From positions 118,506-182,505 of the forward strand of contig CAMUJF010000002.1 of assembly GCA_947089135.1 (NCBI GenBank): a stretch of DNA of 64,000 bases, in the 5' to 3' direction. Of the stretch, positions 40,849 through 48,581 are shown in pieces. Origin of the DNA: an uncultured Clostridia bacterium. GTDB lineage: Bacteria > Bacillota > Clostridia > Oscillospirales > Ruminococcaceae. The notes under the pieces were generated by a model that did no database searches, was not told the origin of the DNA, and saw nothing but the letters and a program-made list of their open reading frames with translations. The translations under genes were made by a program, and so were the position numbers. Each line of letters starts with the position of its first letter. Position 1 is the first letter of the stretch.

Positions 40849-42027
40849 ATGAACGAAATGCAATTGAAATACGGCTGCAACCCCAATCAGAAGCCGTCAA
40901 GAATTTTTATGGAGGACGGCAAAGATCTGCCTATCGAGGTGCTGAACGGCAAGCCGGGTTACATCAACCTGCTGGACGCCTTCAACGGCTGGCAGCTTGT
41001 AAAAGAGCTTAAAAAGGCTACGGGACTTTGCGCGGCGACCTCTTTCAAGCACGTTTCCCCTGCGGGTGCGGCTGTGGGACTTCCCCTTTCCGACACTTTG
41101 AAGAAAATTTACTGGGTGGACGATCTGGGTGAGCTTTCCCCCCTTGCCTGCGCTTACGCAAGAGCGAGAGGCGCGGACAGAATGTCCTCATACGGCGATT
41201 TTATCGCGCTCTCGGACGTTTGCGACGTTCCCACCGCTAAGATGATTCAGCGCGAGGTTTCGGACGGCGTTATCGCTCCCGGCTACGAGCCTGAGGCTTT
41301 GGAAATTCTCAAATCCAAGAGAAAGGGTACTTACAACGTTATAAAAATTAACGAGGGTTACACCCCTGCGGAAATCGAGCGCAAGCAGGTCTACGGCATT
41401 ACCTTTGAGCAGGGCAGAAACGAGTTAGACATAGGCAATTCTCTTTTGGAGAACGTTGTTACCGACAATAAAAATATTCCCGACGACAAAAAACGGGATT
41501 TGATAATTTCCCTTATCACGCTGAAGTACACACAGTCCAACAGCGTTTGCTACGTCAAGGACGGTCAGGCTATCGGTATCGGAGCAGGTCAGCAGTCCCG
41601 TATACACTGCACAAGGCTTGCGGGTCAGAAAGCCGACAACTGGTGGCTGAGACAGTGTCCCAAGGTAATGGCTCTGCCATTTAAAGATGATGTTCGCCGC
41701 GCCGACCGCGACAACGCTATCGACGTTTACATCGGTGAGGAGTATGAGGACGTGCTCCGCGACGGCGAGTGGGAAAAGGTATTTACCGAGAAGCCCGCAG
41801 TCTTTACCCGTGAGGAGAAAAAGGAGTGGCTTGCGAAAAATACGGACGTTTCTCTCGGTTCGGACGCGTTTTTCCCGTTCGGGGACAACATCGAGCGCGC
41901 TCACAAGAGCGGCGTGGAGTACATCGCACAGCCCGGCGGCTCTATCCGTGACGACAACGTCATCGAGACATGCAACAAGTACAATATTGCAATGGCGTTT
42001 ACTGGTATCAGACTGTTCCACCATTGA
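40849..42027 (+). CDS. AICAR formyltransferase (stand-alone PurH transformylase domain)
   Basis: A 392-residue protein aligning with the C-terminal AICAR transformylase domain of PurH: LKYGCNPNQKPSRIF, VLNGKPGYINLLDAFNGWQLV, TSFKHVSPAGAAVG, SYGDFIALSD, TQSNSVCYVKDGQAIGIGAGQQSRIHCTRLAG (as shorter pieces), AFFPFGDNI and YIAQPGGSIRDD. It formylates AICAR with 10-formyl-THF. The methylglyoxal-synthase-like IMP cyclohydrolase domain of normal PurH is absent; the PurO-like gene upstream replaces it. CAGGAGGAAAAAATC precedes the ATG. The gap before it carries a CCCCTCAAGGGGG palindrome. Confidence 0.93.
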   Translation: MNEMQLKYGCNPNQKPSRIFMEDGKDLPIEVLNGKPGYINLLDAFNGWQLVKELKKATGLCAATSFKHVSPAGAAVGLPLSDTLKKIYWVDDLGELSPLACAYARARGADRMSSYGDFIALSDVCDVPTAKMIQREVSDGVIAPGYEPEALEILKSKRKGTYNVIKINEGYTPAEIERKQVYGITFEQGRNELDIGNSLLENVVTDNKNIPDDKKRDLIISLITLKYTQSNSVCYVKDGQAIGIGAGQQSRIHCTRLAGQKADNWWLRQCPKVMALPFKDDVRRADRDNAIDVYIGEEYEDVLRDGEWEKVFTEKPAVFTREEKKEWLAKNTDVSLGSDAFFPFGDNIERAHKSGVEYIAQPGGSIRDDNVIETCNKYNIAMAFTGIRLFHH

Positions 42028-42102
42028 TAGATGCAAGAGGGAGGAGAGGATAGAATGAGGGCACCTGCCTATCCTATTTCAGACAAATTTTAGGAGTTAT
42101 AT

Positions 42103-42591
42103 ATGGATATCAAAATTGAGCCTATACTGATCGAGCAAAAATCGACTTTTGTTCAAATGCTGGAATTGTATAATTATGATTTTTCGGAATTTTCCGATGA
42201 TGATATAAATGAATACGGCTATTTCGGATATAAGTATATTGACAATTATTGGAGCGAAGATGGAAGATACCCGTTTTTTATAAGGGTGGACGGAAAGCTT
42301 GCGGGAATGGTCTTAGTGCGTTCATGTTGTCAATTTAACGCTCTGCCCGATTCGCATAACATAGCCGAATTTTTTGTAATGAAAAAATACAGAAAAAGAG
42401 GAGTCGGGCGGACAGCCGCTGTGAGGATATTCGACATGTTTCGCGGCGGGTGGGAAATATCCGTGTGGAATAACAACCTGCCAGCGCAAAATTTTTGGGG
42501 TAAAGTCATTGCGGAATATACAAACGGAAAATATGATACGTTTACAGCGGACGAAGCAAACGAAAATGGTTTTACGTTTAATAACAGGTAA
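42103..42591 (+). CDS. GNAT-family N-acetyltransferase
   Basis: A 162-residue GNAT protein: N-terminal FVQMLELYNYDFSEF, central KLAGMVLVRS strand, acetyl-CoA loop KKYRKRGVGRTAAVRIFD (R/QxxGxG/A), and WNNNLPAQNFWGKVI. This subtype is often labelled predicted acetyltransferase in Firmicutes; the substrate is unknown. Codons are AT-rich compared with the pur genes. TAGGAGTTATAT precedes the ATG. It is a passenger between AICAR formyltransferase and the lipoprotein gene. Confidence 0.88.
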   Translation: MDIKIEPILIEQKSTFVQMLELYNYDFSEFSDDDINEYGYFGYKYIDNYWSEDGRYPFFIRVDGKLAGMVLVRSCCQFNALPDSHNIAEFFVMKKYRKRGVGRTAAVRIFDMFRGGWEISVWNNNLPAQNFWGKVIAEYTNGKYDTFTADEANENGFTFNNR

Positions 42592-42647
42592 TAAAAACTG
42601 TGCGGAAAAAATATTTCCGCAGAAATAAAAAAGGAGAATGATTTATT

Positions 42648-43406
42648 ATGAAGAAGAAAATTTTTGCGGCGATACTTGCGGTACTTACAGCGGCTTCAAT
42701 GGCTGCATGCGGAAACAGCGGAAACGATGTTACCGATGTGACAACCTCCGCGGCAACTGAAACGGAAACAAATACGGAAACAGACGGGACGGAGACGGAA
42801 ACTGAAACGGAAGCGACTGAGACAAATACAGAAACAGATATGACGGAGACAAATACGGAAACTGAAGCTGAAGACAATGACAGACAAGCCGCGGCAGAGG
42901 GAAACACATACAGCGGAAACGGTTATACAATGACGATCAACTCCGAAAAGTGGGTTGACGGCTCGGAATATTTAAAGCTGGTAAGCGAATATTCCTCGGA
43001 ACTGGATATTGGTCTGGACGTTTCGGCGGAAGATATTGAAAATCTGAACGACGGTATGTTTTTCCATGCAGATCTTTCGGGAGCAAACTTTAACATTGTA
43101 TGCAATGAGATAGGAAATCTCGGCTCCGATTTTGATATCTCGCAGTTCGGCGATCTTATGGAGGAGCAGTACACTGCTGCAGGCTTTACATATCTTGGGG
43201 ACGAGATTTTTGAACGAAACGGAAAGAACTGGCTCAAGGTCGAAGTTGAGACCGAACAAATGGGTACTGCGATGAGAATGCTTCAGTATATGGCGCTTAA
43301 CGGTGTAAATCAGTATGTTGTAACATATACCTCCGATAAGGACATTTACGACGAGGCTCTTTCCGATTTTGAGGAAGTGTTCAATACCTTTGAATTTACG
43401 GAATAA
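42648..43406 (+). CDS. Lipoprotein with Thr/Glu-rich linker
   Basis: A 252-residue lipoprotein: signal with KKK, hydrophobic core and lipobox SMAACG (Cys at about residue 21), then about 60 residues of Thr/Glu low-complexity repeats (TETETN-type) acting as a wall-spanning stalk. A C-terminal globular domain of about 160 residues runs from YTMTINSEKWVDGS to a final DFEEVFNTFEFTE. The last domain is homologous to the protein at 44042, which ends DFEEILYSFEFTE. The family function is unknown. AAAGGAGAATGATTT precedes the ATG. Confidence 0.82.
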   Translation: MKKKIFAAILAVLTAASMAACGNSGNDVTDVTTSAATETETNTETDGTETETETEATETNTETDMTETNTETEAEDNDRQAAAEGNTYSGNGYTMTINSEKWVDGSEYLKLVSEYSSELDIGLDVSAEDIENLNDGMFFHADLSGANFNIVCNEIGNLGSDFDISQFGDLMEEQYTAAGFTYLGDEIFERNGKNWLKVEVETEQMGTAMRMLQYMALNGVNQYVVTYTSDKDIYDEALSDFEEVFNTFEFTE

Positions 43407-43427
43407 CACATAACGGGGGGATTCGGT

Positions 43428-43946
43428 ATGGCTTTGCCGATAATTGAGACGGAGCGTCTGATACTCCGTCCCCTCGTCCCCGAGGACGCGGAGGCTGTCT
43501 TTGCGTGGACGGGAGACGAGCGGGTCACAAAGTATATGGGCTACAGCACCTATTCCTCGGCGGAACAGGTGCGTGAGTGGCTGGAGACCGTCAACGGCAG
43601 CATTTGGGGTTTTGTAAGGAAGTCTGACGGTCTGCTTATGGGCAGCGGGGATATTAGTCCCGACAAATCGGGCGGCGGTTTTTGGGCATTCGGCTACTGT
43701 TTTCGTTATGACTGCTGGAACAAGGGTTACTGTACCGAAGCGACAAAGGCTATGATAAAGTACGCCTATGAGCAGGGCGCGAGAAAATTTATGGCACAGC
43801 ACGCTGTTGACAATCTCGCGTCGGGCAGGGTAATGGAAAAATGCGGTCTGACCTTTTCGGAGTACGGTTCGTATGAAAAAATCGACGGCAGCTGCAAGTT
43901 TGAGTCAAAGGTCTATAGGGCGATTTTTGAAAAATTACCGTATTAA
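43428..43946 (+). CDS. GNAT acetyltransferase, RimJ/RimL type
   Basis: A 172-residue RimL-like acetyltransferase: IETERLILRPLVPEDAEAVF start, GFVRKSDGLLMGSG, FGYCFRYDCWNKGYCTEATKAMIKYA for acetyl-CoA binding, and ASGRVMEKCGLTFSEYG. Members acetylate protein N-termini or antibiotics; the substrate here is unknown. ACGGGGGGATTCGGT precedes the ATG. It sits between the two paralogous lipoprotein-type genes. Confidence 0.92.
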   Translation: MALPIIETERLILRPLVPEDAEAVFAWTGDERVTKYMGYSTYSSAEQVREWLETVNGSIWGFVRKSDGLLMGSGDISPDKSGGGFWAFGYCFRYDCWNKGYCTEATKAMIKYAYEQGARKFMAQHAVDNLASGRVMEKCGLTFSEYGSYEKIDGSCKFESKVYRAIFEKLPY

Positions 43947-44041
43947 TTGCGTAGGGGGGGGACGGGTTTTCTGTCCCGATAAAATGAGGACGTTATGAAA
44001 ATATTTTTATGCGTGCTGTACGCGTCAAAGGTGAAAAGCTG

Positions 44042-44536
44042 ATGAATAGAAAAAAATGGCTGATTATTTCAATTGCTGCAACGGTTCTTTCAGCGGGGAT
44101 AAAAATTCACAGTTATGTGAACAGAGTTTCCCAAAAGGAGGAAATAAGCTGCTCCTACACCGTAAGCGGTGAAAAATGGACTGCCGATACCGAAAACGAA
44201 AGGTTGTTTCGCCACAGCAAAATAAGCGGCGTAAGCCTTGTTATCGACGAAAATCACATCGGCACGTCGTTCAGTCCGCAGCAAGCCGCCCTGCGTATGA
44301 AATATTCTTTTACAGACAAAGAAATGACCTGCGAAATCGGCGAGAACTTTGAACGTGACGGAGTTCAGTGGGTAAGTCTTTACGCCGAAAACGGCGAGGG
44401 CATAAGGGTTTTGCAGTACATAACGGCTTTGGGGGACAGCGTATACACCGTGACATATGTCGCCGCCGAAGAAAGCTATGAGGCGGGGTTGTCCGATTTT
44501 GAGGAAATCCTTTACAGTTTTGAATTTACAGAATAA
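44042..44536 (+). CDS. Membrane-anchored paralogue of the 42648 lipoprotein
   Basis: A 164-residue protein with an uncleaved-looking N-terminal helix (KKWLIISIAATVLSAGIKIH) and no lipobox, then a domain like that of the protein at 42648: CSYTVSGEKWTAD matches YTMTINSEKWVDG, and the C-terminus shares F-E-R-x-G, VLQYI, YTVTYVAAEESYEAGLSDF and SFEFTE. The Thr/Glu stalk is missing. It is preceded by a 15-codon frame (43995-44042) whose stop overlaps this ATG (TGATG), so translation may be coupled. Unknown function. Confidence 0.78.
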   Translation: MNRKKWLIISIAATVLSAGIKIHSYVNRVSQKEEISCSYTVSGEKWTADTENERLFRHSKISGVSLVIDENHIGTSFSPQQAALRMKYSFTDKEMTCEIGENFERDGVQWVSLYAENGEGIRVLQYITALGDSVYTVTYVAAEESYEAGLSDFEEILYSFEFTE

Positions 44537-44558
44537 TTTTTGAAAGGACTGATAAAAT

Positions 44559-45836
44559 ATGAAAATTCTGGTAGTAGGCGGCGGAGGACGCGAACACGCT
44601 ATTATTATGAAGCTTGCGGAAAGCAAAAGGGTGGAAAAGCTTTACTGCACTCCCGGAAACGGCGGTATCTCCCGATATGCAGAGTGCTTTGACGTTGGCG
44701 CGACGGACATTGACGGAGTTGTACAGCTTGCGAAAAATCTGTCCGTTGATATGGTGGTTGTGGCTCCAGACGATCCGCTGGTGCTTGGCATGGTGGACGC
44801 TCTTAACGCTGAGGGTATCATGACATTCGGTCCCGACAAGGCGGCGGCTATTATCGAGGGCAGCAAGGTTTTCTCTAAGGACTTAATGAAAAAGTACGGA
44901 ATACCTACCGCCGCATATGAGGTTTTTACCGAGGCGGACAAGGCTGTGGAGTACATCAAGTCGCAGAACAGTTATCCCACGGTAGTTAAGGCGGACGGTC
45001 TTGCCCTCGGAAAGGGCGTTATCATCGCGCAGAACGAGCAGGAGGCTGTTGAAGCGGTACACTCCATAATGGAGGACAAAATTTTCGGCGAAAGCGGCTC
45101 AAAGCTTGTTGTGGAGGAATTTTTAACGGGTCCCGAAATTTCCGTGCTTTCCTTTACGGACGGAAACGTTGTAGTTCCCATGATATCCTCAATGGATCAT
45201 AAGCGTGCTTTGGACGGTGATAAGGGTTTAAACACGGGCGGTATGGGTACGGTTGCGCCGAACTCGTACTACACCGAGTCTGTGGCTAAAGAGTGCATGG
45301 AAAAGATTTTTATGCCTACAATAACGGCTATGAAAGCCGAGGGCAGGACTTTCAAGGGCTGTTTGTACTTTGGATTAATGGCAACTCCCAACGGCGTTAA
45401 GGTTATTGAGTACAACTGCCGATTCGGCGATCCCGAAACTCAGGTAGTGCTGCCGTTGCTTGATACTGACCTTGTGGACATTTTTGAGGCGGTCTATAAC
45501 GGTACTCTTGCGGATATTGACATAAAGTGGAAAAATGAGTGCTGCTCCTGTGTTGTTATGGCAAGCGGCGGCTATCCGAAAAGTTACCCCAAGGGACTTG
45601 AAATGAGCGGCATGGACGACAATGGTCAGGTTGACGGAGTGTTTGTTTATCACGCGGGTACTAAGTACGCGGACGGAAAATTTTACACAAACGGCGGACG
45701 GGTCATAGGCGTTACCGCAACCGGAGAGACCTTGCGGGCGGCTTTGGACAAGTCATACGCGGCGGTTAAGAAAATTAGCTTTGAGAATGCGCATTACCGT
45801 ACCGATATCGGCAAGCGCGCCCTTGAAGCGGAATAG
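44559..45836 (+). CDS. purD: Phosphoribosylamine-glycine ligase (GAR synthetase)
   Basis: PurD (425 residues), ATP-grasp enzyme: MKILVVGGGGREHAI, CTPGNGGISRYAEC, VVAPDDPLVLGMVDAL, VVKADGLALGKGVIIAQ, MDHKRALDGDKGLNTGGMG (the PurD signature), EYNCRFGDPETQVVLPLL. It joins glycine to phosphoribosylamine. GAAAGGACTGATAAAAT precedes the ATG. It is the last gene of the purine operon. Its substrate must come from a PurF, which in this operon is represented only by the Cys-less form. Confidence 0.97.
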   Translation: MKILVVGGGGREHAIIMKLAESKRVEKLYCTPGNGGISRYAECFDVGATDIDGVVQLAKNLSVDMVVVAPDDPLVLGMVDALNAEGIMTFGPDKAAAIIEGSKVFSKDLMKKYGIPTAAYEVFTEADKAVEYIKSQNSYPTVVKADGLALGKGVIIAQNEQEAVEAVHSIMEDKIFGESGSKLVVEEFLTGPEISVLSFTDGNVVVPMISSMDHKRALDGDKGLNTGGMGTVAPNSYYTESVAKECMEKIFMPTITAMKAEGRTFKGCLYFGLMATPNGVKVIEYNCRFGDPETQVVLPLLDTDLVDIFEAVYNGTLADIDIKWKNECCSCVVMASGGYPKSYPKGLEMSGMDDNGQVDGVFVYHAGTKYADGKFYTNGGRVIGVTATGETLRAALDKSYAAVKKISFENAHYRTDIGKRALEAE

Positions 45837-45841
45837 TACTC

Positions 45842-45931
45842 ATAGGCGGATATTGCAGCCGATTTTATTTTTACTATATTGACGCTGACGGCGCTGTGCG
45901 TTTCGTACTTTAGTCAGACAGGAAACGTATA
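45842..45931 (+). other. Possible gene remnant after purD
   Basis: Just past purD, a 29-codon open frame without a start reads as a hydrophobic helix (FIFTILTLTALCVSYFSQTG) ending in TAA. It resembles the end of a truncated membrane protein, but it is too short for a call. Confidence 0.25.
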
Positions 45932-45951
45932 AAAAGCTCCAAGGCAAACGC

Positions 45952-45998
45952 AAAAAATCCCTGCTTCTCATTTTTCAGAGAAACAGGGATTTTTATAA
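45952..45998. terminator. Bidirectional terminator, purine operon / AraC-APH gene
   Basis: AAAAATCCCTG-CTTCTC ... GAGAA-ACAGGGATTTTT: a 10-bp stem with partial extension, A-run before and T-run after. It serves purD from the left and the gene at 46027 from the right. Confidence 0.88.
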
Positions 45999-46026
45999 AA
46001 TTTTCATGGACATATTGATTCAATTT

Positions 46027-47337
46027 TTATACAGAAGCAAAAATCTTTTTGATGCGATCCTTTTGCCCTATAATATACAGCAGCATTTCCCGATTGGTTT
46101 TAGCCAGATCCTTATATTCGGTAACGCTTTCAAAATACGCTGCGCATATCATTTGGATCGAGCATATGACATAGTATACAGCTTCCTTTTCTTCTGCCGT
46201 CAGGTGAGCCGCGCTGTCATAACCGCGCAGGACAGACTCCAGTATTTCGGGAAATTTGTCATACGCATTTTCAACATCATGCTGCTCCGATAATATTCCC
46301 GTGGCGCAATAGCAGGGATCCCACAAGCGCACGTTTCGTTCGCTGAGCTCAAAGTCGGCAAATCCGCTCACATCGCCGCCGCTGAATAAAATATTGCACG
46401 GGTTGAGATCGCGGTGGATCAGCTGCTTCGGCAGCTTCTCAAACAGCGCTCCGAAATTTTGGGTGTACTCCTCGAAAAATGAGTCGGGTATACCCATATT
46501 CCACTGAATATTTTGCTTTTGTACCTTTGGCAGAGCCCATTCTGTCACATGAGCAAATAAATTCTGCTCAAACGGCTTGATGTCCTCCTCTACCGACTTC
46601 AGAGCGTTATGAAGTCCGGCAATGCTTTGTCCGTATTTAAATCCGAAGTCTGCGCGGTTCGCGCCGAAGCGTTCAGCTTTGGAAAGCGGTTCGCCCTTGA
46701 CCTTTCGGATCAAAACAAAGCTGCTTTGATCCTCAGTGATGTCACTGCCGGTTATTGTCGGTACAGGAACAGCCGCCGCTAATCCATTCGCCGCCATTGC
46801 TTTTGCGATACGGGCGTTCCTCAGCAGCGATGCCCGATCGCCTGTCTTAAGAACATACTCCTTGCCGACCTGCCATATGTTGTTTGCTGTTTTTGTGCCG
46901 TCCACGATCCTTACGTCACTGATGGGCATATCCTGCGGTATGTCCCAATTTTTCAGGACACCGCGCAATTCTTTTTCTGTGAGCATAGTTAATACCTCCG
47001 TTATTGACTGATGCGTCCCGTAAAGGGACAAATATTTTTTCGGAGAACAACCGTACATCCGCAAAAACGCCTTGTAAAATCCGGCGTAGCTCTCGAATCC
47101 GTATTCCATAGCCGCGTCTATTGCCTTGCGCCCGGCAGACGTTTCCGTCAGCACACGGTCAAGCCTAAGTCTGTTTATATACGCCGCCAGAGGTACGCCG
47201 GTCACCTGCGCAAACATACGCTGATAGTGCCAGACCGAATAGCCCGCCATATTTGCCAGTTCTTCAGGCGTAATATCAGTTTTCAGATTTTGTTCAATGT
47301 AGACAATACCTGTTCTGATAATATCTGCGTTCTGCAT
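46027..47337 (-). CDS. AraC-type HTH fused to APH/choline-kinase-like phosphotransferase
   Basis: A 436-residue fusion. Residues 1 to about 105 are an AraC/XylS double HTH (IEQNLKTDITPEELANMAGY, AAYINRLRLDRVL, AAMEYGFESYAGFYKAF, YGCSPKKYL). From about residue 130 to the end is a phosphotransferase domain of the aminoglycoside/choline kinase fold: VGKEYVLKTGDR at the ATP-binding Lys, VLIRKVKGEPLSK, the catalytic loop LIHRDLNPCNILF and GFADFELSE as the DxD/DFG equivalent. Start: ATG at 47337, 7 nt after AAGGAGG. I infer a regulator whose kinase half phosphorylates or senses a small molecule. Confidence 0.9.
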   Translation of the reverse strand: MQNADIIRTGIVYIEQNLKTDITPEELANMAGYSVWHYQRMFAQVTGVPLAAYINRLRLDRVLTETSAGRKAIDAAMEYGFESYAGFYKAFLRMYGCSPKKYLSLYGTHQSITEVLTMLTEKELRGVLKNWDIPQDMPISDVRIVDGTKTANNIWQVGKEYVLKTGDRASLLRNARIAKAMAANGLAAAVPVPTITGSDITEDQSSFVLIRKVKGEPLSKAERFGANRADFGFKYGQSIAGLHNALKSVEEDIKPFEQNLFAHVTEWALPKVQKQNIQWNMGIPDSFFEEYTQNFGALFEKLPKQLIHRDLNPCNILFSGGDVSGFADFELSERNVRLWDPCYCATGILSEQHDVENAYDKFPEILESVLRGYDSAAHLTAEEKEAVYYVICSIQMICAAYFESVTEYKDLAKTNREMLLYIIGQKDRIKKIFASV

Positions 47338-47539
47338 GAAAGACCTCCTTCCCGGGATAGCTTCATTATACATCATAAGGCCGGCAAAAACATTTCCTGC
47401 TTTGCTGTAATTATGGAGAGTACATAAAAATTTTCAATGGATATTTCGCAATGACAATAAAACGGTCAATTTATATTTTATTGCGGCTGCATTGTTTTGT
47501 CAATAAAAAATTGCCGTCGTTGTTTTTTACATAAAAGTA

Positions 47540-47568
47540 TTGAAAAAATTTTGAAACAGTGGTACAAT
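47540..47568 (+). promoter_or_regulatory. cdaA promoter
   Basis: TTGAAA (47540-47545), 17 bp, TACAAT (47563-47568), TGG before the -10; 44 bp before cdaA. Confidence 0.8.
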
Positions 47569-47612
47569 ATTAATGTATTTCTTGATTTTTTCGGAAAGGA
47601 ACGGTTCGGCAG

Positions 47613-48539
47613 ATGGACGCTATATATTCAATGGGCGCGCTGATAAACAGCATACTTCCGATCGAATTCTGGGACTTGATCGACATAGCTGTGCTTACCG
47701 TACTCATTTACAAAGGCTTTACGCTTGTAAAGGAGACCCGTGCGGGCGGGCTTATAAGGGGTATTATACTTATTTTTATCGCTTATATGGTCATGGGCAC
47801 GGTCGGAATGAACGCTATGGCATATATACTTAAAAACGTTTTCAGTGCGGGACTGCTTGCTTTGGTGGTTCTTTTCCAGCCTGAGCTGCGCCGCTCACTG
47901 GAAAAAATGGGACACACAAAGGTGTCAAAGCTTTCGGTTTTTTCGTCCCTTACGGCAGATTCTGACGACGTGCTTGCCGCTAAGTGGAGCACCGCTATAG
48001 AGGCTATCTGCGACGCCTGCGAGGACTTGTCCGCGACTACCACAGGCGCGCTTATCGTCATAGAGCAGGATTCCAAGCTGGGGGAACAGATTGATACGGG
48101 AACAGTGCTGAATGCCGTTCCGTCAAAGGAAATATTCGGAAATATCTTTTACCCCAAAACTCCGCTCCACGACGGCGCGGTAATAATGCGCGACGGCATT
48201 ATTCTTGCGGCGGCGTGCTTTCTTCCTAAGCCGCAGAAGGAGGAAACTATAAACAAGGCTCTCGGTTCGAGACACCGCGCGGCTATCGGCATGAGCGAAA
48301 ATTCCGACGCGCTGATAATTGTGGTTTCCGAGGAAACGGGTACTATTTCCGTGGCTGAAAACGGCGATCTGAAGCGTGGCTACACAAGGGACAGCCTTAA
48401 AAAGCTGCTGAGGACAAAGCTTCTTCCGGAAAAAAATGTTAAACAGAAACCGTCGGGACGCGGAAAGTCCGACGACGGAGGGGAAAAAGAGCAGTCCTTT
48501 AAGCCGTTCAGAAAAAAGAAGTTTACCGATAAAATATGA
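47613..48539 (+). CDS. cdaA: Diadenylate cyclase CdaA
   Basis: Makes cyclic di-AMP from two ATP at the membrane. The 308-residue protein has three N-terminal transmembrane helices (about 18-38, 45-62 and 66-88). A DisA_N cyclase domain follows with PLHDGAVIM (DGA, residues 187-189) and GSRHRAAIGMSE (RHR, 220-222), both needed for catalysis. The long basic C-terminal tail (about 268-308, KPSGRGKSDDGG...) is unlike the shorter usual end. It is followed by cdaR in the conserved Firmicutes order. Cyclic di-AMP controls potassium and osmolyte uptake and cell wall balance. Confidence 0.96.
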   Translation: MDAIYSMGALINSILPIEFWDLIDIAVLTVLIYKGFTLVKETRAGGLIRGIILIFIAYMVMGTVGMNAMAYILKNVFSAGLLALVVLFQPELRRSLEKMGHTKVSKLSVFSSLTADSDDVLAAKWSTAIEAICDACEDLSATTTGALIVIEQDSKLGEQIDTGTVLNAVPSKEIFGNIFYPKTPLHDGAVIMRDGIILAAACFLPKPQKEETINKALGSRHRAAIGMSENSDALIIVVSEETGTISVAENGDLKRGYTRDSLKKLLRTKLLPEKNVKQKPSGRGKSDDGGEKEQSFKPFRKKKFTDKI

Positions 48540-48581
48540 TTTTCGGTCACATATACTGCGGAAAGGAGCAGGATATAAAAT

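Noticed and set aside
42765..42880. Short tandem repeats resembling a repeat array
   Set aside because: They encode a Thr/Glu-rich stalk of the lipoprotein at 42648; units are irregular and there are no spacers, so this is no CRISPR or separate element.
43995..44042. 15-codon frame before the 44042 gene as a regulatory leader peptide
   Set aside because: Its stop overlaps the next ATG, which supports coupling, but there is no terminator or biased codon content to suggest attenuation.
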